64,000 nt of DNA. Origin: Lingula anatina. Its lineage: Eukaryota > Brachiopoda > Lingulata > Lingulida > Lingulidae. Positions within the stretch are counted from its first letter, which is position 1; each line of letters opens with the position of its first letter. The notes under the pieces were generated by a model. The model was not told where the DNA came from, made no database searches, and was given only the letters and a program-made list of their open reading frames with translations. This document shows, piece after piece, positions 14,001-38,748 of the stretch. The position numbers and the translations under genes are program-made. The stretch covers positions 151,087-215,086 of the forward strand of contig NW_019775422.1 of the NCBI RefSeq assembly GCF_001039355.2. Direction: 5' to 3'.

Positions 14001-17000
14001 ATTAATTAAAAAATACACTATCTGTAAAATCCACAATTTTTCCTATTGAAATCATCATGATGTCTCCTCAGGTCACTCAGAATAACATTTGAATTGTATG
14101 AACATTTGCTCCTGTAAATGTACATACTATAATGTCCCAATAAAAATAAATATGCCTACTACTATCATTTTTCATGCAATAATCACTCTCTCACCTCCAT
14201 AAAGTAAAACATAGCAGTGTCATTGTACAAAATATCTGCCAAGTACACATCTCCACTTGTTAAAACATCTATCTGGTGTTTACAGTGAAATTCACTTCTG
14301 AGGAATTCTGGAAAATACCTGAAAATAAATTTATAAATAAGATAACTATAAGCTTTTACCTGCAATTTCACTAACAATAAGTGTTTTCTAATGGAAACTT
14401 AATAAAAAAAATCAGACAGGATTTTGCACTAGCTGAAGGAGGGACCAAAAAAACTGGCAAACAAGCAACTGCTGGCAGCAACTAATAAAATTAAAAGCTT
14501 ACAAAAAATTTATTTTCAAATATTTCTTTAGTTGTGTTGAAATACAGTCTATTATTGTGCTTATTTCTCTGGAGATGTTCAAATATCTACTAGTATGTGC
14601 TTACTCTGTTTCCATGATCCCTAGTATTACTTCTTGGCACTGAATAAAGCAAAGAGGGTCTACATGTCCATCTTCTCTACAAATTTTGCCTGAAGTTAGA
14701 TAGTGCCATTATTTATATCATCTATCATATCCATTTCAAAATTGTAGTCAAATCATTTGTTATAATATTAATAAATTAACACATAAAGTCTCATGATGTA
14801 ATATCTTAAATCTGATGTGTGAGGTTAACAGATGTGAAAATACTGCAAAATTTCTCAATAATATCTGACTGCAAGGGTATTTACATCAGTTGTCTGATAA
14901 ATGTACATTCTTTTTAATATGATTGAATCATGGACTCAATGACATAAACGAACAACTTACTAATGGCCTCATTTCTAAGCTCCTCAGTTATTGGTACAGG
15001 ATGTGGAGCATCATGAGACAAGTATTTGGAATATATGCAGACTGCATCTTTTTCTATACCTTCAAATAATAACAAAAAAAAAACTTTACAATAAGAATGT
15101 GTCATTTTCTTTTTTCATTTTCTATTGGTACAGGATGTGGAGCATCATGAGACAAGTATTTGGAATACATGCAGAATGCAATTTTTTGTATACCTTAAAG
15201 CTTAAAAAAACTTTACAATAGGAATGACTCATTTTCTTTTTTTTCTTTCTTTTTCATTGAAAACAATGGATATCAAATTATCAATTACACAGATTCGGTT
15301 AAGGAATATAGACACTCACTTTTCCTGAGTTTGTCTCCCAGATTATCCTTCGAAGTTATCCTTCCTGGACTAGGTTTCTGCTGAATATGTTCCCCCTGAG
15401 CACCATGACCAAGTCTATCTTTTGCATCTTTGCAGTCTTTGTTTTCATCACTGTTAGAATTATGTCCTGTTACAGTATCACTTACTGTTTGCACATCATT
15501 TCCGGATTTGGCATAATCCGTATCCGACTTTTGCCTTTCACTGTTAGCACAATCAGTGTCCTGTGCTTTGTGCTGTGGTTTCTTATTGCTATCATCCTCT
15601 GATTGCACATGTTCACCAGAACCAGCTGGTGGTTGTTTGGACCGTTCCAGTGTGGAATTCTTTCTCAGTGTCTGCAAAGAGTGAGTTCTAATTCGGCTAT
15701 ATGAAGATGCCTGGAAACTCTCAGCATCTAACCAAAATTTGATGAGATGAACTGCATGTTTTGAATCCATGAACTGAATGAAGTAAGCCAAGGCATCTTT
15801 GTCATGTAGCACCTCATGAATGGTCTTCGACAGACGGGAAGAAGTGACTATAGGATCTGTATTTTGAGAGCTAAACCCTGCAATAAAGCAAACACACCAT
15901 AATTAGTATGTTTTAGCCTTCATATAACATTATTTGCATGAGAATATATCAAATATCTCTAAAAGCTGTAAGAGTTAAATATATATAATCTGTCCTACAT
16001 TTACAGACTGAATTATTTCACAATGAAAATTTCTCCAGAAATATTGATTACAAACACAGTCAAAAGCATTTCAAGCAAATTTTTGCAGGATTATATTAAA
16101 CAGAAAAAATTCAACTAAAAAATCAAATATATGGGAAAATGCACATAAAGACTTATCGAAACTCTTTAACCTCTACATAAACTGACCTAGATCTCCCCCT
16201 GTGTTATCTATGTGGCTGGCAGACCTAAGTAACATAGGCTTTGGCACAGAACCACTAGGTTCTTTAAGAGGGTTATCAGGAATTCCTTCAAATAAAATCA
16301 TGTTAGTAGTATAACGTAAGTGTGAGAATCATTTAAAGAACGAATTATGAACTTATTTATTAGTAAATTTTATATAAAAGCTGCTGTAGAGTACAACTAA
16401 GTCTGTCTTGGAACTTCAGCCATACAGAAAAAAAAAAAGCTACCAAATCATGAAAAACAAATGAAAAATAGCCATTACAAATTTACAAACTTAATGCATC
16501 TTGCATATTTCTCTAATTTAAAGTTATGGTTTCCATGCAATTGACAATATTATCCTTTTGGTAAATCATGACATGAGTGACCCATGCATTGAAAAAACAA
16601 TTTTAACAACCTAACAAAATTGCATTATAGTTATTTATTATGGTTAAATCTTAACAAAAATACATAAGAACAAAAAACATAGCACATAGTTAAGAGATTA
16701 ATAGGTACTATTTCTATATTTGCTGTATACCTATGTCTCCATTTGGTGATGTTGGACTACGCTGTAGCTGGTAAGCTTTAGATGCCGTACCAGTTATCTC
16801 TTTAGCACCCTGTACAGGAGATGGTTTGTTTGGCATTTTAGCTGTAGTAGCTTTATCTCCCTTGGATTTAGCTAGAATGAAAAAACAGGAAGCGATTATG
16901 TGACAGTGAGCCAGACATAAACAGTAGCAAGGCTTTATGTATGTATATGTATGTATGTATGTTGTATCCTTGAAACTCTGACAGTTGACTGATAATGTAT

Positions 17001-17812
17001 GTGATAACAGTCAGAGTTCATAACTAAGGGTCTAGAAATTTATCAGTGGACTGGTATTTGATTGCATGATTATATGGGAAAATACATATCAGTGAAAAGT
17101 ATAGCATTTGTGTACATAAAATTAATGAGCAAAGACTTATAAAGCCGCAGTAGTTGTTCAAAAGGGAACCTACATACGTTTTGGTATTGACAATGTAATT
17201 TTTTCGGTCACATCCCCTTAGGTCCCTGCACTTTTGCTCACATGCACAGTACTCCCCCACCCCAATTATAGCAAGATATGCAACATACTTACTCAATGTT
17301 AATTCTAAAACCTTTTCTTTAAATACTTGGAGCCAAAAGTGAAAAAAAAATTTGAATCATCATTCTAAACCAATCAATGGAAGTAGCAATGTAGGTACTA
17401 TCATAATTTCTTTTGCTTGAGAGAGTGACGTTACAAGAAAGCTATGATGTGGTGGAGTAATATAAAGCAATAGCAGCATATAATCCAGTTAAAATTATAC
17501 CATTTGGTTTATGTCCACTCACTGCATAAACGAGTATGAGATAACATATATTCTTCAATAAATTCAAAGGCAAAATTAGTTTCCTCATTGTACATAACCA
17601 ACAGTAGCAGCTTTTAATGGGTTAAAACAAAGAGCTATGACTGCATTTGATTAGTGAAAATAAATCTACATCTGTGGCAATAACGAATATCGGAGGTTCA
17701 ATCTAAATCGTTATACTAAAATACCAAAGTCAAACACATGTTGTGATTTTAAATTAAACTTGAATTCAACTTGACAAACAATCTCACTTGATTTCCGTCC
17801 AAATAAAGGCAT
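11078..17812 (-). CDS. AKAP10: A-kinase anchoring protein 10 (D-AKAP2)
   Basis: Complete. Exons are 17812-17788, 16871-16731, 16285-16187, 15877-15320, 15059-14961, 14689-14605, 14318-14195, 13652-13516, 13268-13124, 12690-12576, 12275-12086, 11883-11801, 11651-11614 and 11185-11078 (TGA). They total 1947 nt, or 648 aa (human about 662). The protein tethers PKA regulatory subunits to membranes and has two RGS domains. RGS-A starts near residue 105 (YFIQFMDSK, LIKFWLDAESF) and is split by a long Ser/Lys/Asp-rich insert before YFPEFLRSEF. RGS-B runs roughly 366-510 (GQYDGQEAQADAMVLYDKYF, SNICREGGPLPDCF). The PKA-binding amphipathic helix is EDMAWQIAQMIVRDV near residues 616-630. The vertebrate C-terminal PDZ ligand is absent; this protein ends GNIN. 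Intron 8 uses a GC donor. One unresolved base (13073) lies in an intron. The start ATG gives MPLFGRK, like the human MSFFRRK. Confidence 0.96.
12623..12644. repeat. 22-bp AKAP10 exon segment repeated in an intron
   Basis: This 22-bp stretch of exon 12690-12576 recurs identically, in the same orientation, at 13710-13731 in the intron between exons 8 and 7. Confidence 0.85.
13710..13731. repeat. Intronic copy of the 22-bp AKAP10 exon segment
   Basis: Identical over 22 bp to 12623-12644, with weaker similarity just beyond. It lies about 60 bp upstream, in the sense of AKAP10, of exon 13652-13516. Confidence 0.85.
14990..15245. repeat. Tandem duplication copying part of AKAP10 exon 5
   Basis: Two copies offset by 134 bp, about 14990-15120 and 15124-15245. 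The first covers most of exon 15059-14961 and its upstream intron. The second keeps about 70 exonic bases (with a few changes), the acceptor region and the poly-pyrimidine tract, but lacks the end of the exon and its donor. Its reading frame is still open (ending HDAPHPVPI), so it is a truncated exon copy, probably not spliced in. Confidence 0.92.
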
Positions 17813-17939
17813 AGTTTCTGCGCCTTTTGTGATATCTTGTTATCTCCACTGTAGTTGCTCTAGCAAGAGCTTTTTGCAAAATACTATAACCGCATCTCAC
17901 TGGTGTTAAAAACTATGTAAACGAACACATTTTTTTCAG

Positions 17940-18000
17940 ACTGTCTGCAGCAAGCGTACGGAGGTCGCCATGTTGTTTCCGCCAGGTGCAGCAAATGCAA
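17940..18000 (-). promoter_or_regulatory. Putative AKAP10 promoter with YY1-like site
   Basis: About 150 bp upstream of the AKAP10 ATG the sequence is locally GC-richer. On the minus strand it reads CAACATGGCGAC (17975-17964), close to the YY1 consensus that often sits just after start sites of housekeeping genes. The transcription start itself cannot be seen. Confidence 0.35.
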
Positions 18001-18377
18001 TGTCCCCATTGGAAATTGAACTAGCAAGTTCAACTAACACAATGGGTGCTGAGACACGAACTTAATTCCATGATATGCAGGCAAAATTAAATCAATGTTT
18101 TTGTTTCTGTAGTATTCCACGAACAATTTGAAGTACGTATCTATGGGAATAGTGTCAGACGTTTAATCAAATTAACTGCGATCAATGATAATTCAATGAC
18201 ACTGCATCTAACATTTTCATTTTATTGACTGTGGAACTTATAGTAGACCTAATAGTACATGTATATATCCAGTTCTATTCACAGTAGTTTGGAGTCAGGT
18301 GCTGAATCATGTGTTCACAACATGATGGTAGAAGACACTGAGGTTATTTACAAAAAAAAAAAAAAAAAAAAAAAATN

Positions 18378-18765
18378 NNNNNNNNNNNNNNNNNNNNNNN
18401 NNNNNNNNNNNNNNNNNNNNNNNNNNNNNNNNNNNNNNNNNNNNNNNNNNNNNNNNNNNNNNNNNNNNNNNNNNNNNNNNNNNNNNNNNNNNNNNNNNNN
18501 NNNNNNNNNNNNNNNNNNNNNNNNNNNNNNNNNNNNNNNNNNNNNNNNNNNNNNNNNNNNNNNNNNNNNNNNNNNNNNNNNNNNNNNNNNNNNNNNNNNN
18601 NNNNNNNNNNNNNNNNNNNNNNNNNNNNNNNNNNNNNNNNNNNNNNNNNNNNNNNNNNNNNNNNNNNNNNNNNNNNNNNNNNNNNNNNNNNNNNNNNNNN
18701 NNNNNNNNNNNNNNNNNNNNNNNNNNNNNNNNNNNNNNNNNNNNNNNNNNNNNNNNNNNNNNNNN
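18378..18765. other. Assembly gap (388 N)
   Basis: Flanked on both sides by poly-A, and on both sides by the same short prefix GGTTATTTA. See findings. Confidence 0.99.
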
Positions 18766-18766
18766 G

Positions 18767-18797
<31 letters not shown>

Positions 18798-21736
18798 ACT
18801 CATATTAAGACTACGATTAGATCAATTCTTGTTGGATTTTATGTATTTGGTGCGGTTCAGTGTTAATTTCTAGTGCATGGGAGCTGAATTTGAATTGTGG
18901 TTATTATTATAATTATTATTATTGCTAGACATGTTAAGTAAGGCGTTCCTTCAATTTGTTTAGACATCCTTAATATTGGGTGTGATATTATTTTTGTCGC
19001 AATTGTAACAGTAATTTTCATCAATTTATTGGATAGTGATTATTTAATTTAAATACATATTTGCCTGGTTCTCACATATTTCATTTACTTGGCTGAATTT
19101 TTTTTATATACCCACAACTGTATAATATTCAAAACTGTTTTTGTAAACATTATTTATGTGATGATCTGATTTTAGTGAGACATATGGACCTAATAACCAA
19201 AGACTGGTTATTTTGTCAGTCTGGTCTGAAATTTTTTGTTGTATAATCAAAGGAAAATTGCCAAATTCTCAAATAGTTGCCAATTCACTTGCTCAGGGTT
19301 TTTTAAAAGAATACTATTCATAAACTTCCAATGCTAACAATATTTAAGGTCTTTTTGCCAATCGATGCAATGTAACTACATCAATGGTCAATAGCTAGGT
19401 GACCCAAAAGCCTTAGTATTATAACTTTAACATTCCCAATTTTTAGGTGTACTTGAGACTGATTGTTCAGGTGATCTATATAATTATTATAACTAATCAT
19501 GATGGAATTGTCTCCTTTGTTCAATGGCTTGAAGTTGTGTTACAATAGTTCTGTTTTCAAGTTATCCAAAGCAAGAAGCATCTATTGCCTGACAGGGACA
19601 TTTGGTAGGCAGGACACTTGCATAATATTTGAGTGCCTTTTTAGCCCAACCTCACACTCTTATTGTTCTCACAATACCAACCACACCTTCCTTTCCCTTC
19701 ACACTGAAAAATAAATACACATTGTCCCCATAGCCTGACAAATGACTATAATACTAGTGTAGTGAAATTGTCTCTGTTCAGCAACTGGCAATACAAAATT
19801 ACAATATACCCAAGTGGAAATGTAACCTTTACACATGAATAATTCAGAACCTCAGATGGCAATGAAGCATTTAATATGTGGTTTATTGATGAAGGGGTTA
19901 AAAGGGAAATTCCACATTTTCTCACTAGATCTGGCTCATATTTTCCCTTCAACTGATATTCTGTATAACTCAAAACACCACACCGTGTACATTTAATTTA
20001 AAATCTTTTAACCAAAAATATGTGACGTTTGTAAGTAGCACGTCTGCTTGAGATTACTAAAAAACACTTCAGTGAAAATATTTCTTTATTTGAAAACATG
20101 TAAGCAACTGAGAGCTTACAAAGATAAATCTGCAGATCATTAACACTTTCAATTTGCCAGTGCAACTCAAATAAATGACTTTGTTTTAAAAACAAATGCA
20201 TCATTAACTGAAAAAGAAAACTGAAAAAGAAAATCAAAATTAATTTATAAAAAAAAGTGAAACAATCTAGCACCTAAGCTACTGAATTATGTAAACAGAT
20301 TGGGTTTTTGCATAGCATGGTCTCCAGGGTTGTCTTAATGAACAACCAACTGTTCAAACACAAAAAACTTTTAAATGCAGAAGTTACTATGTAAAAGTAT
20401 GAGATTACATGTGAAAACATGACTACTGAACAGCAGTGAACTATAGTGGTATTAACTTATCTCAATCAGTGTTATATACGACCCCCCTCTTAAGATTAAG
20501 AACAACAGCATGTTATAAACACTACCTTTGCTCCAACTCCCTCTTATTAACCCCATTTTGATAAATGCGAAATGTCGCATAATAATGCCAGCAACTGAAG
20601 CCATTTGCCCAATTTGTGGCATATACAAATTTTTTAACCATAATTCTTCATTTTCAAAAATTACCTGACAATAAAAATATATTTTGGTATATATGTGACT
20701 AAAAATTGACATAACACTGATAAATCTTATCAATATTTTCGAAAATAAGTAATATTTGCACTAAAACTTCTAAATCTTATTTTGCTACTAATTTTGAATG
20801 TATTCTTCTGCACTATGTAAAAAAATATCAAAATAAATAATTTCCTACTGGGAACATTATTTTGTTCTAAATGCCAGGAAAATGAAATTCCTACAGAACA
20901 GAACGGCTCACAAAAATGCACACTTAAAATTAATCACCATATTTAACACTATCATGACCAACAAGCACAATCCATCTGCATATATTTCAAGGGGCAAAAG
21001 CTTAACAACAAAATAATTACATTTTTTTTTAGTAATGTTGCAATTCCATTAGGAATAAAAATGCATATATCAATTTAAGGAATGCCTGTAACAGATCTCT
21101 CCAATTACTTACTAGTAAACAATAAGAGCATGTACATTTTTAAAATAAAGTTTTTTTTTCATATAATATGCCCAATTTAATTGTTTGTATGGTAATTACT
21201 TCATTAATTCAAACTGTGCACAATTTTTCTCAATGTTTTCTAATTTACACTTTACACTTTTTAGATTTGAACTAAAAAGTCTGAAAAGTGAAATGGCTTC
21301 ATATCAGAAGTGCACATGTTTCTGGAATGATTTATTCAAAACTACAAAAGAAATAAAATATTAGAAAAAGTGTGCAGTTTGTACATCATAAGTAATTACT
21401 CTCTGATAAGTTGCTTCTAATAAAATATTTTTTAAAAAATTAACCACGCAGATATAAAGTAGAGAATGTTTCCGTGATATAGGAATGTAAATACGATTAC
21501 TGGAAATAAGATAATACATGTAGATAAAAAATATTACCAGCAGTTAAACATCTGACAATTAGTTATACCTCTAAATTGTGCAAGTAAAATTATGCAATTA
21601 TTGACATGGTCCGTTAATTCACAGTGACACGACTAGAGATATTGGAAACTTGCACATAATGTAAACCAAAAAATCTGGCCATTTCATCTATAGATATTTT
21701 CACGGACATAAATGACAACACCAGTGGACAGCATCC
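18766..21736. other. GT62 3' UTR and intergenic spacer
   Basis: AT-rich, without supported coding sequence or RNA genes. Minus-strand AATAAA candidates for the GT62 transcript include 21336-21331 and one near 20085. The far side of the spacer runs up to the gap and the AKAP10 promoter. Confidence 0.5.
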
Positions 21737-23104
21737 TCAATGATATACTTCCAAATTTGGCATACCCCACAGAGATATATTCATTGCCTTTGCCATCTTG
21801 GCAAGACCCTCTGTCTCAATGTGATGATCAAATATAAATGGGGGAAATATAAGACCTTGCTTGTGATGAATAGCTTTTATCAACAGAACACATCCTCCAA
21901 CCCCATCTATTTGAACTACATCTCCTTCAGATTTTAAATCTGGTAAAAAGAGCCTCTCACTCTGATCATATCCTTCTAGCATGAGATAATCTGGAGATCG
22001 AACTTTCTGTAGGGCAAGAGAGGACTTGGTTTCACGCCATGTATTTCTGTCATAGAGATGAACATCACCTCTCTCATCCATTGACATGCAACTTGGAACC
22101 ACCACGTCTTTTTTTGCAGCCAAAAGTTTTTGTATCAAGTCACTTGGAAAACTGGTTACATCACTGTCTATCCATAGTGCCCAGTCTTCATCTCTAAGTC
22201 CTTCAAATATCAAATTGTTGCGTGACTTAGCCAAGTGGGAGCGTCTTTTTAACTGAATTGATTTCCGGTGGATTTCTGACCAGTCTTGCTTTATATAAAA
22301 ATTATCACTGAAATGGAAGAACTGGACTCTACGAAACTCGTGTTTCAGTCTATCTACTACAACCTTGACTTTTTCAAGAGTCCCATCTCCACTTGAGTCT
22401 TCTCCAAACATGACAGAGATCAGACTGTGTGGGTAAGACAAAGACCTAATAAGGTTAGCATAGCTATCTAGCCTACTCTCAGCATTAGCTATTGGAGTAA
22501 GTATAGCAATTTTGTCTACGTACTGAGGTGACTGAGGTACAGTGCCCTTCGAACTACTGGTTTCTTGCACGACCACTGAATTTTCCTTTTGACTTGAATC
22601 TTGGTTCTTGACATCAAAGTCACTCAGCAGAATTTTCATCTCTTTTGCAAGCTTATCTAATCTGTTGTTGATATTTGCTGCATCCTTGTTAGTTTTAGAA
22701 TCACCTGGTTCTGATTCTTGATTTGTGAGCATTTTCTGGGAGACAAATTTTTTATCATCAGCACCAAATACATCTTGCTTATTCCTCACAACAGGGCCAC
22801 GGCCATGTAACTGTTCTCTTTCCCAGTCATCTATGACAGTCATCATCCCACCATGATCTGGCAGCTTCAAAACTGAAGTTCCATCACCCTGAGGTACATA
22901 TTCATTATCTTCTTTTTCTTTGTAAAACTGATCGTCTGGTTGCTGAAGTTTTCTTTTTTCCCATATTGGAGGAGCCAATATAATTCTTGTTTCGTCTGGA
23001 TCTTCTTTTGTCCCCGATGAACTTACAAAATAGAGTAAGAGCCAGCAAAACACCAAGGCTAAGGCCAAAAGTAAGGCAAGCTTGCCGTGTCTATGAAGCC
23101 TCAT
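21737..23104 (-). CDS. GT62 (Anp1/Mnn9-type) Golgi glycosyltransferase
   Basis: Single coding exon, 455 aa. A signal anchor follows a short basic N-terminus (residues 9-27, KLALLLALALVFCWLLLYF): a type II Golgi topology. A polar stem runs to about residue 195. The catalytic domain at 197-455 carries Anp1/Mnn9 family marks: KIAILTPIANAE, LIRSLSYPHSLISVMFGEDS, SRNNLIFEGL, a DSD metal-binding motif (313-315, in WALWIDSDV), DVVVPSCMS, EGYDQSE, QIDGVGGCVLLIKAIHH, and HIETEGLAKMAKAMN near the end. In fungi this family builds the alpha-1,6-mannose backbone of N-glycan mannan; the animal substrate is unknown. Start choice: upstream codons in frame include no ATG, and a predicted 5' non-coding exon (ending 23280, intron 23279-23158) has an in-frame stop. 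The gene is divergent from separase. Confidence 0.9.
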   Translation of the reverse strand: MRLHRHGKLALLLALALVFCWLLLYFVSSSGTKEDPDETRIILAPPIWEKRKLQQPDDQFYKEKEDNEYVPQGDGTSVLKLPDHGGMMTVIDDWEREQLHGRGPVVRNKQDVFGADDKKFVSQKMLTNQESEPGDSKTNKDAANINNRLDKLAKEMKILLSDFDVKNQDSSQKENSVVVQETSSSKGTVPQSPQYVDKIAILTPIANAESRLDSYANLIRSLSYPHSLISVMFGEDSSGDGTLEKVKVVVDRLKHEFRRVQFFHFSDNFYIKQDWSEIHRKSIQLKRRSHLAKSRNNLIFEGLRDEDWALWIDSDVTSFPSDLIQKLLAAKKDVVVPSCMSMDERGDVHLYDRNTWRETKSSLALQKVRSPDYLMLEGYDQSERLFLPDLKSEGDVVQIDGVGGCVLLIKAIHHKQGLIFPPFIFDHHIETEGLAKMAKAMNISLWGMPNLEVYH

Positions 23105-23157
23105 CTTACCAGCGTGGTGGATTTTCAAACAATGTGAAGCACGAAGTTCCTTTCCCG

Positions 23158-23279
23158 CTGAAATAATACAAAGTGAATGTACATATTCGAAACAAATGTT
23201 TCATCCGCTGTAAAATTATTAGAGGTGACAGGAATGAGAGGGCAACCTTCTAATATCGAAAAAAACACCGTCAACTTAC
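23158..23279 (-). other. Predicted 5' UTR intron of the GT62 gene
   Basis: On the minus strand a good donor (A|GTAAGT) is followed 122 bp on by TTATTTCAG|CGGG. Splicing here would place an in-frame TAA upstream of the ATG at 23104, which supports that start. It is also the only sign of an intron in the gene. Confidence 0.55.
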
Positions 23280-23280
23280 T

Positions 23281-23845
23281 GTAACGTTACATGAACTTCA
23301 CTGCAGTGCAAGCGCAACTCGTTTACTTTTTCTCTACTCCTCTAGAAACACGTTGGCGCCGAACTTAATTTAACAAGAGAATAAGAGCTCAGAAACTATG
23401 CCAAATACTATTGCAGTAATTCTTCGTCAGAACTGATGTGAACTAACAATGGGTTTTGAACTTACAACATAGCTGAAGACGTCAAAACGGCGCTGTCTGC
23501 CGCCTCAGCAGCGAACTACCAGCAGAAATGGATTACCAATAGGTGTCTACCCTCTCTTTATTTATTTCAAGACTGTCCAAAACCAAGGTTTTATTCTCGA
23601 GACCTCATAATATTTATCTTTGGTGGCATTGTAGCCTTTATCTTATAAAAGTTGAATTAGATTCCTCACCACCCAGATTATGATGTAAACGAGACACTGA
23701 TAGATTTAATACGGTCTGCTTCAATTTTTAGCCAATAGTCGGCCCTTTCTTTCGAGTGCCCTTGAAGGCGGCCATTTTAAATGATGTAAACTATGGCTTT
23801 TGAATGAAAACAGATTATATATCCTTATTATCAAATGTAGAGCAG
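23281..23845. promoter_or_regulatory. Shared divergent promoter, GT62 and ESPL1
   Basis: The predicted first exons of the two genes point away from each other with a few hundred bases between them. Just after 23765 lies GGCGGCCATTTT, a YY1-like site read on the minus strand as AAAATGGCCGCC. It is followed by a donor-like GAGCAG|GTAATT at 23845/23846. That donor could join a non-coding ESPL1 exon to the acceptor at 24174, directly before the ESPL1 start codon. A 12-bp palindrome TGTAACGTTACA spans about 23280-23291. Promoter activity is inferred. Confidence 0.4.
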
Positions 23846-24175
23846 GTAATTGTCTTTTAAAAGTTTTTCAGTGAGTTTCAGTTATTACCAATTGTGTATA
23901 TTTGGATAACTTGCATTTAAATTGATTTGACTGCAAGCTATTTAGTTTGTCGTCTTTGGAATCTTGACCGTCTGCCACCAACTTGACCAAGACTGCTTTA
24001 ATTCAAAACAGCCTCATCTTACCTTCGTCTGTAAGATATAATTTTCTGATACTTTTGAATACATATCTGACATGATATAAGTATACTCCGTCATACAGGT
24101 CTCTGATGTCTATCAGGAAACCAACGTTTAAAAACCAAGGTTTTAATAATAGAATCTTTCTAATTTAATTCTAGA

Positions 24176-37734
<13,559 letters not shown>

Positions 37735-37979
37735 CAATAATTACGTCCATCCAACCTCTATTGAATCTTAGGATATTGGTGAGGTGCATTGAATTCAGTG
37801 TGCAATTTTACTGTGGATAGTCAAAGAAAACAAGAGCCATTGTAGAGGTGATATTCCACCATGGTTTGCCCAGCAACAATGATAAAAATTGTGTGTGGTA
37901 CATCAGTCCTATGACAAGGAAGTCTTGGATACTTTAGAAAACATAATATTATGCACATTCATAATTGATGATTAAGAGT

Positions 37980-38170
37980 AGATATGCTAAATATTTCAGG
38001 TGGAAGAAAAATTAGTTTTTGTTTTTCATTCAGTAAGGATTTCTCAAATTCATTGATAGCTCATTCAGTATTAATGATGAAGTGTAGAAATGCTTAATAT
38101 CTCAGGTGGATAAAAATGAGATTATCAGTATTTTTTTCTCCATTCAGTAAGAATCTGTCAAATTCAGAGA
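37980..38170. repeat. Diverged tandem duplication after ESPL1
   Basis: Two units about 107 bp apart share the pattern ATGCTTAATATCTCAGGTGG, then an A-rich stretch, then TTTTTC(T)CATTCAGTAAG and TGTCAAATTCA. They lie in the probable ESPL1 3' UTR. Confidence 0.7.
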
Positions 38171-38742
38171 TCAATGCTGTTTAGGTTTTGAGATATACAA
38201 AAGAGAGATTAATGTATTGAGCCTATTCACGTGCTGGCAGTAATTGGGCAGCTTGTCAAAGATGAACCAAGCATGAATGCAGCTTAGTCTGGAACACTTC
38301 TTGTGCCTAGGTTTACATTGGGTTCTGGATTATTTCAAATCTGTTACAACTGGTTATTATTTGCTTATTGTAGCAGTATCTACCAGTCTGACTGATGAGA
38401 AGGTTAATGTTGTTTTGGAGATTATATTGGGTCACTTTATTAAAATAAGCTCTTGGAATCCTTATTAGGTGGTTTATTTTTCATTAAACAATAGAAAAGG
38501 TGAATTCAAATAAATATCTTGTTAGTGATGTGTTGAAAATACAGCGTCAGTCTTTGTGATTTGTCATGAAATTTGAAAGGGACAGTAATGCCAGTGAATT
38601 AAACGATATCTTTTAATATCCTGTAAAAGTTTTTCTTATCAGAATAATTCTGTTACCTTTGGCTAAGTAGCACTTTGCCTCCTCAAGGAACATTTCTTCA
38701 GATAGAAAGTAATTTATATGGCATGTTGCCCTTTTGGGATCT

Positions 38743-38748
38743 AATAAA
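38743..38748 (+). terminator. Possible ESPL1 polyadenylation signal
   Basis: AATAAA about 1 kb after the separase stop. Another lies near 38509. I cannot tell which is used. Confidence 0.35.

Noticed and set aside
18259-18873. 204-codon open frame
   Set aside because: Most of it is the N gap and poly-A on both sides.
23105-23128. GT62 start at a TTG eight codons upstream
   Set aside because: An animal gene should use ATG; the first in-frame ATG is at 23104, and the predicted 5' exon has an in-frame stop.
21737-23157. GT62 gene as fungal contamination
   Set aside because: It is embedded between animal genes with continuous flanking sequence of the same base composition, and has a predicted 5' UTR intron.
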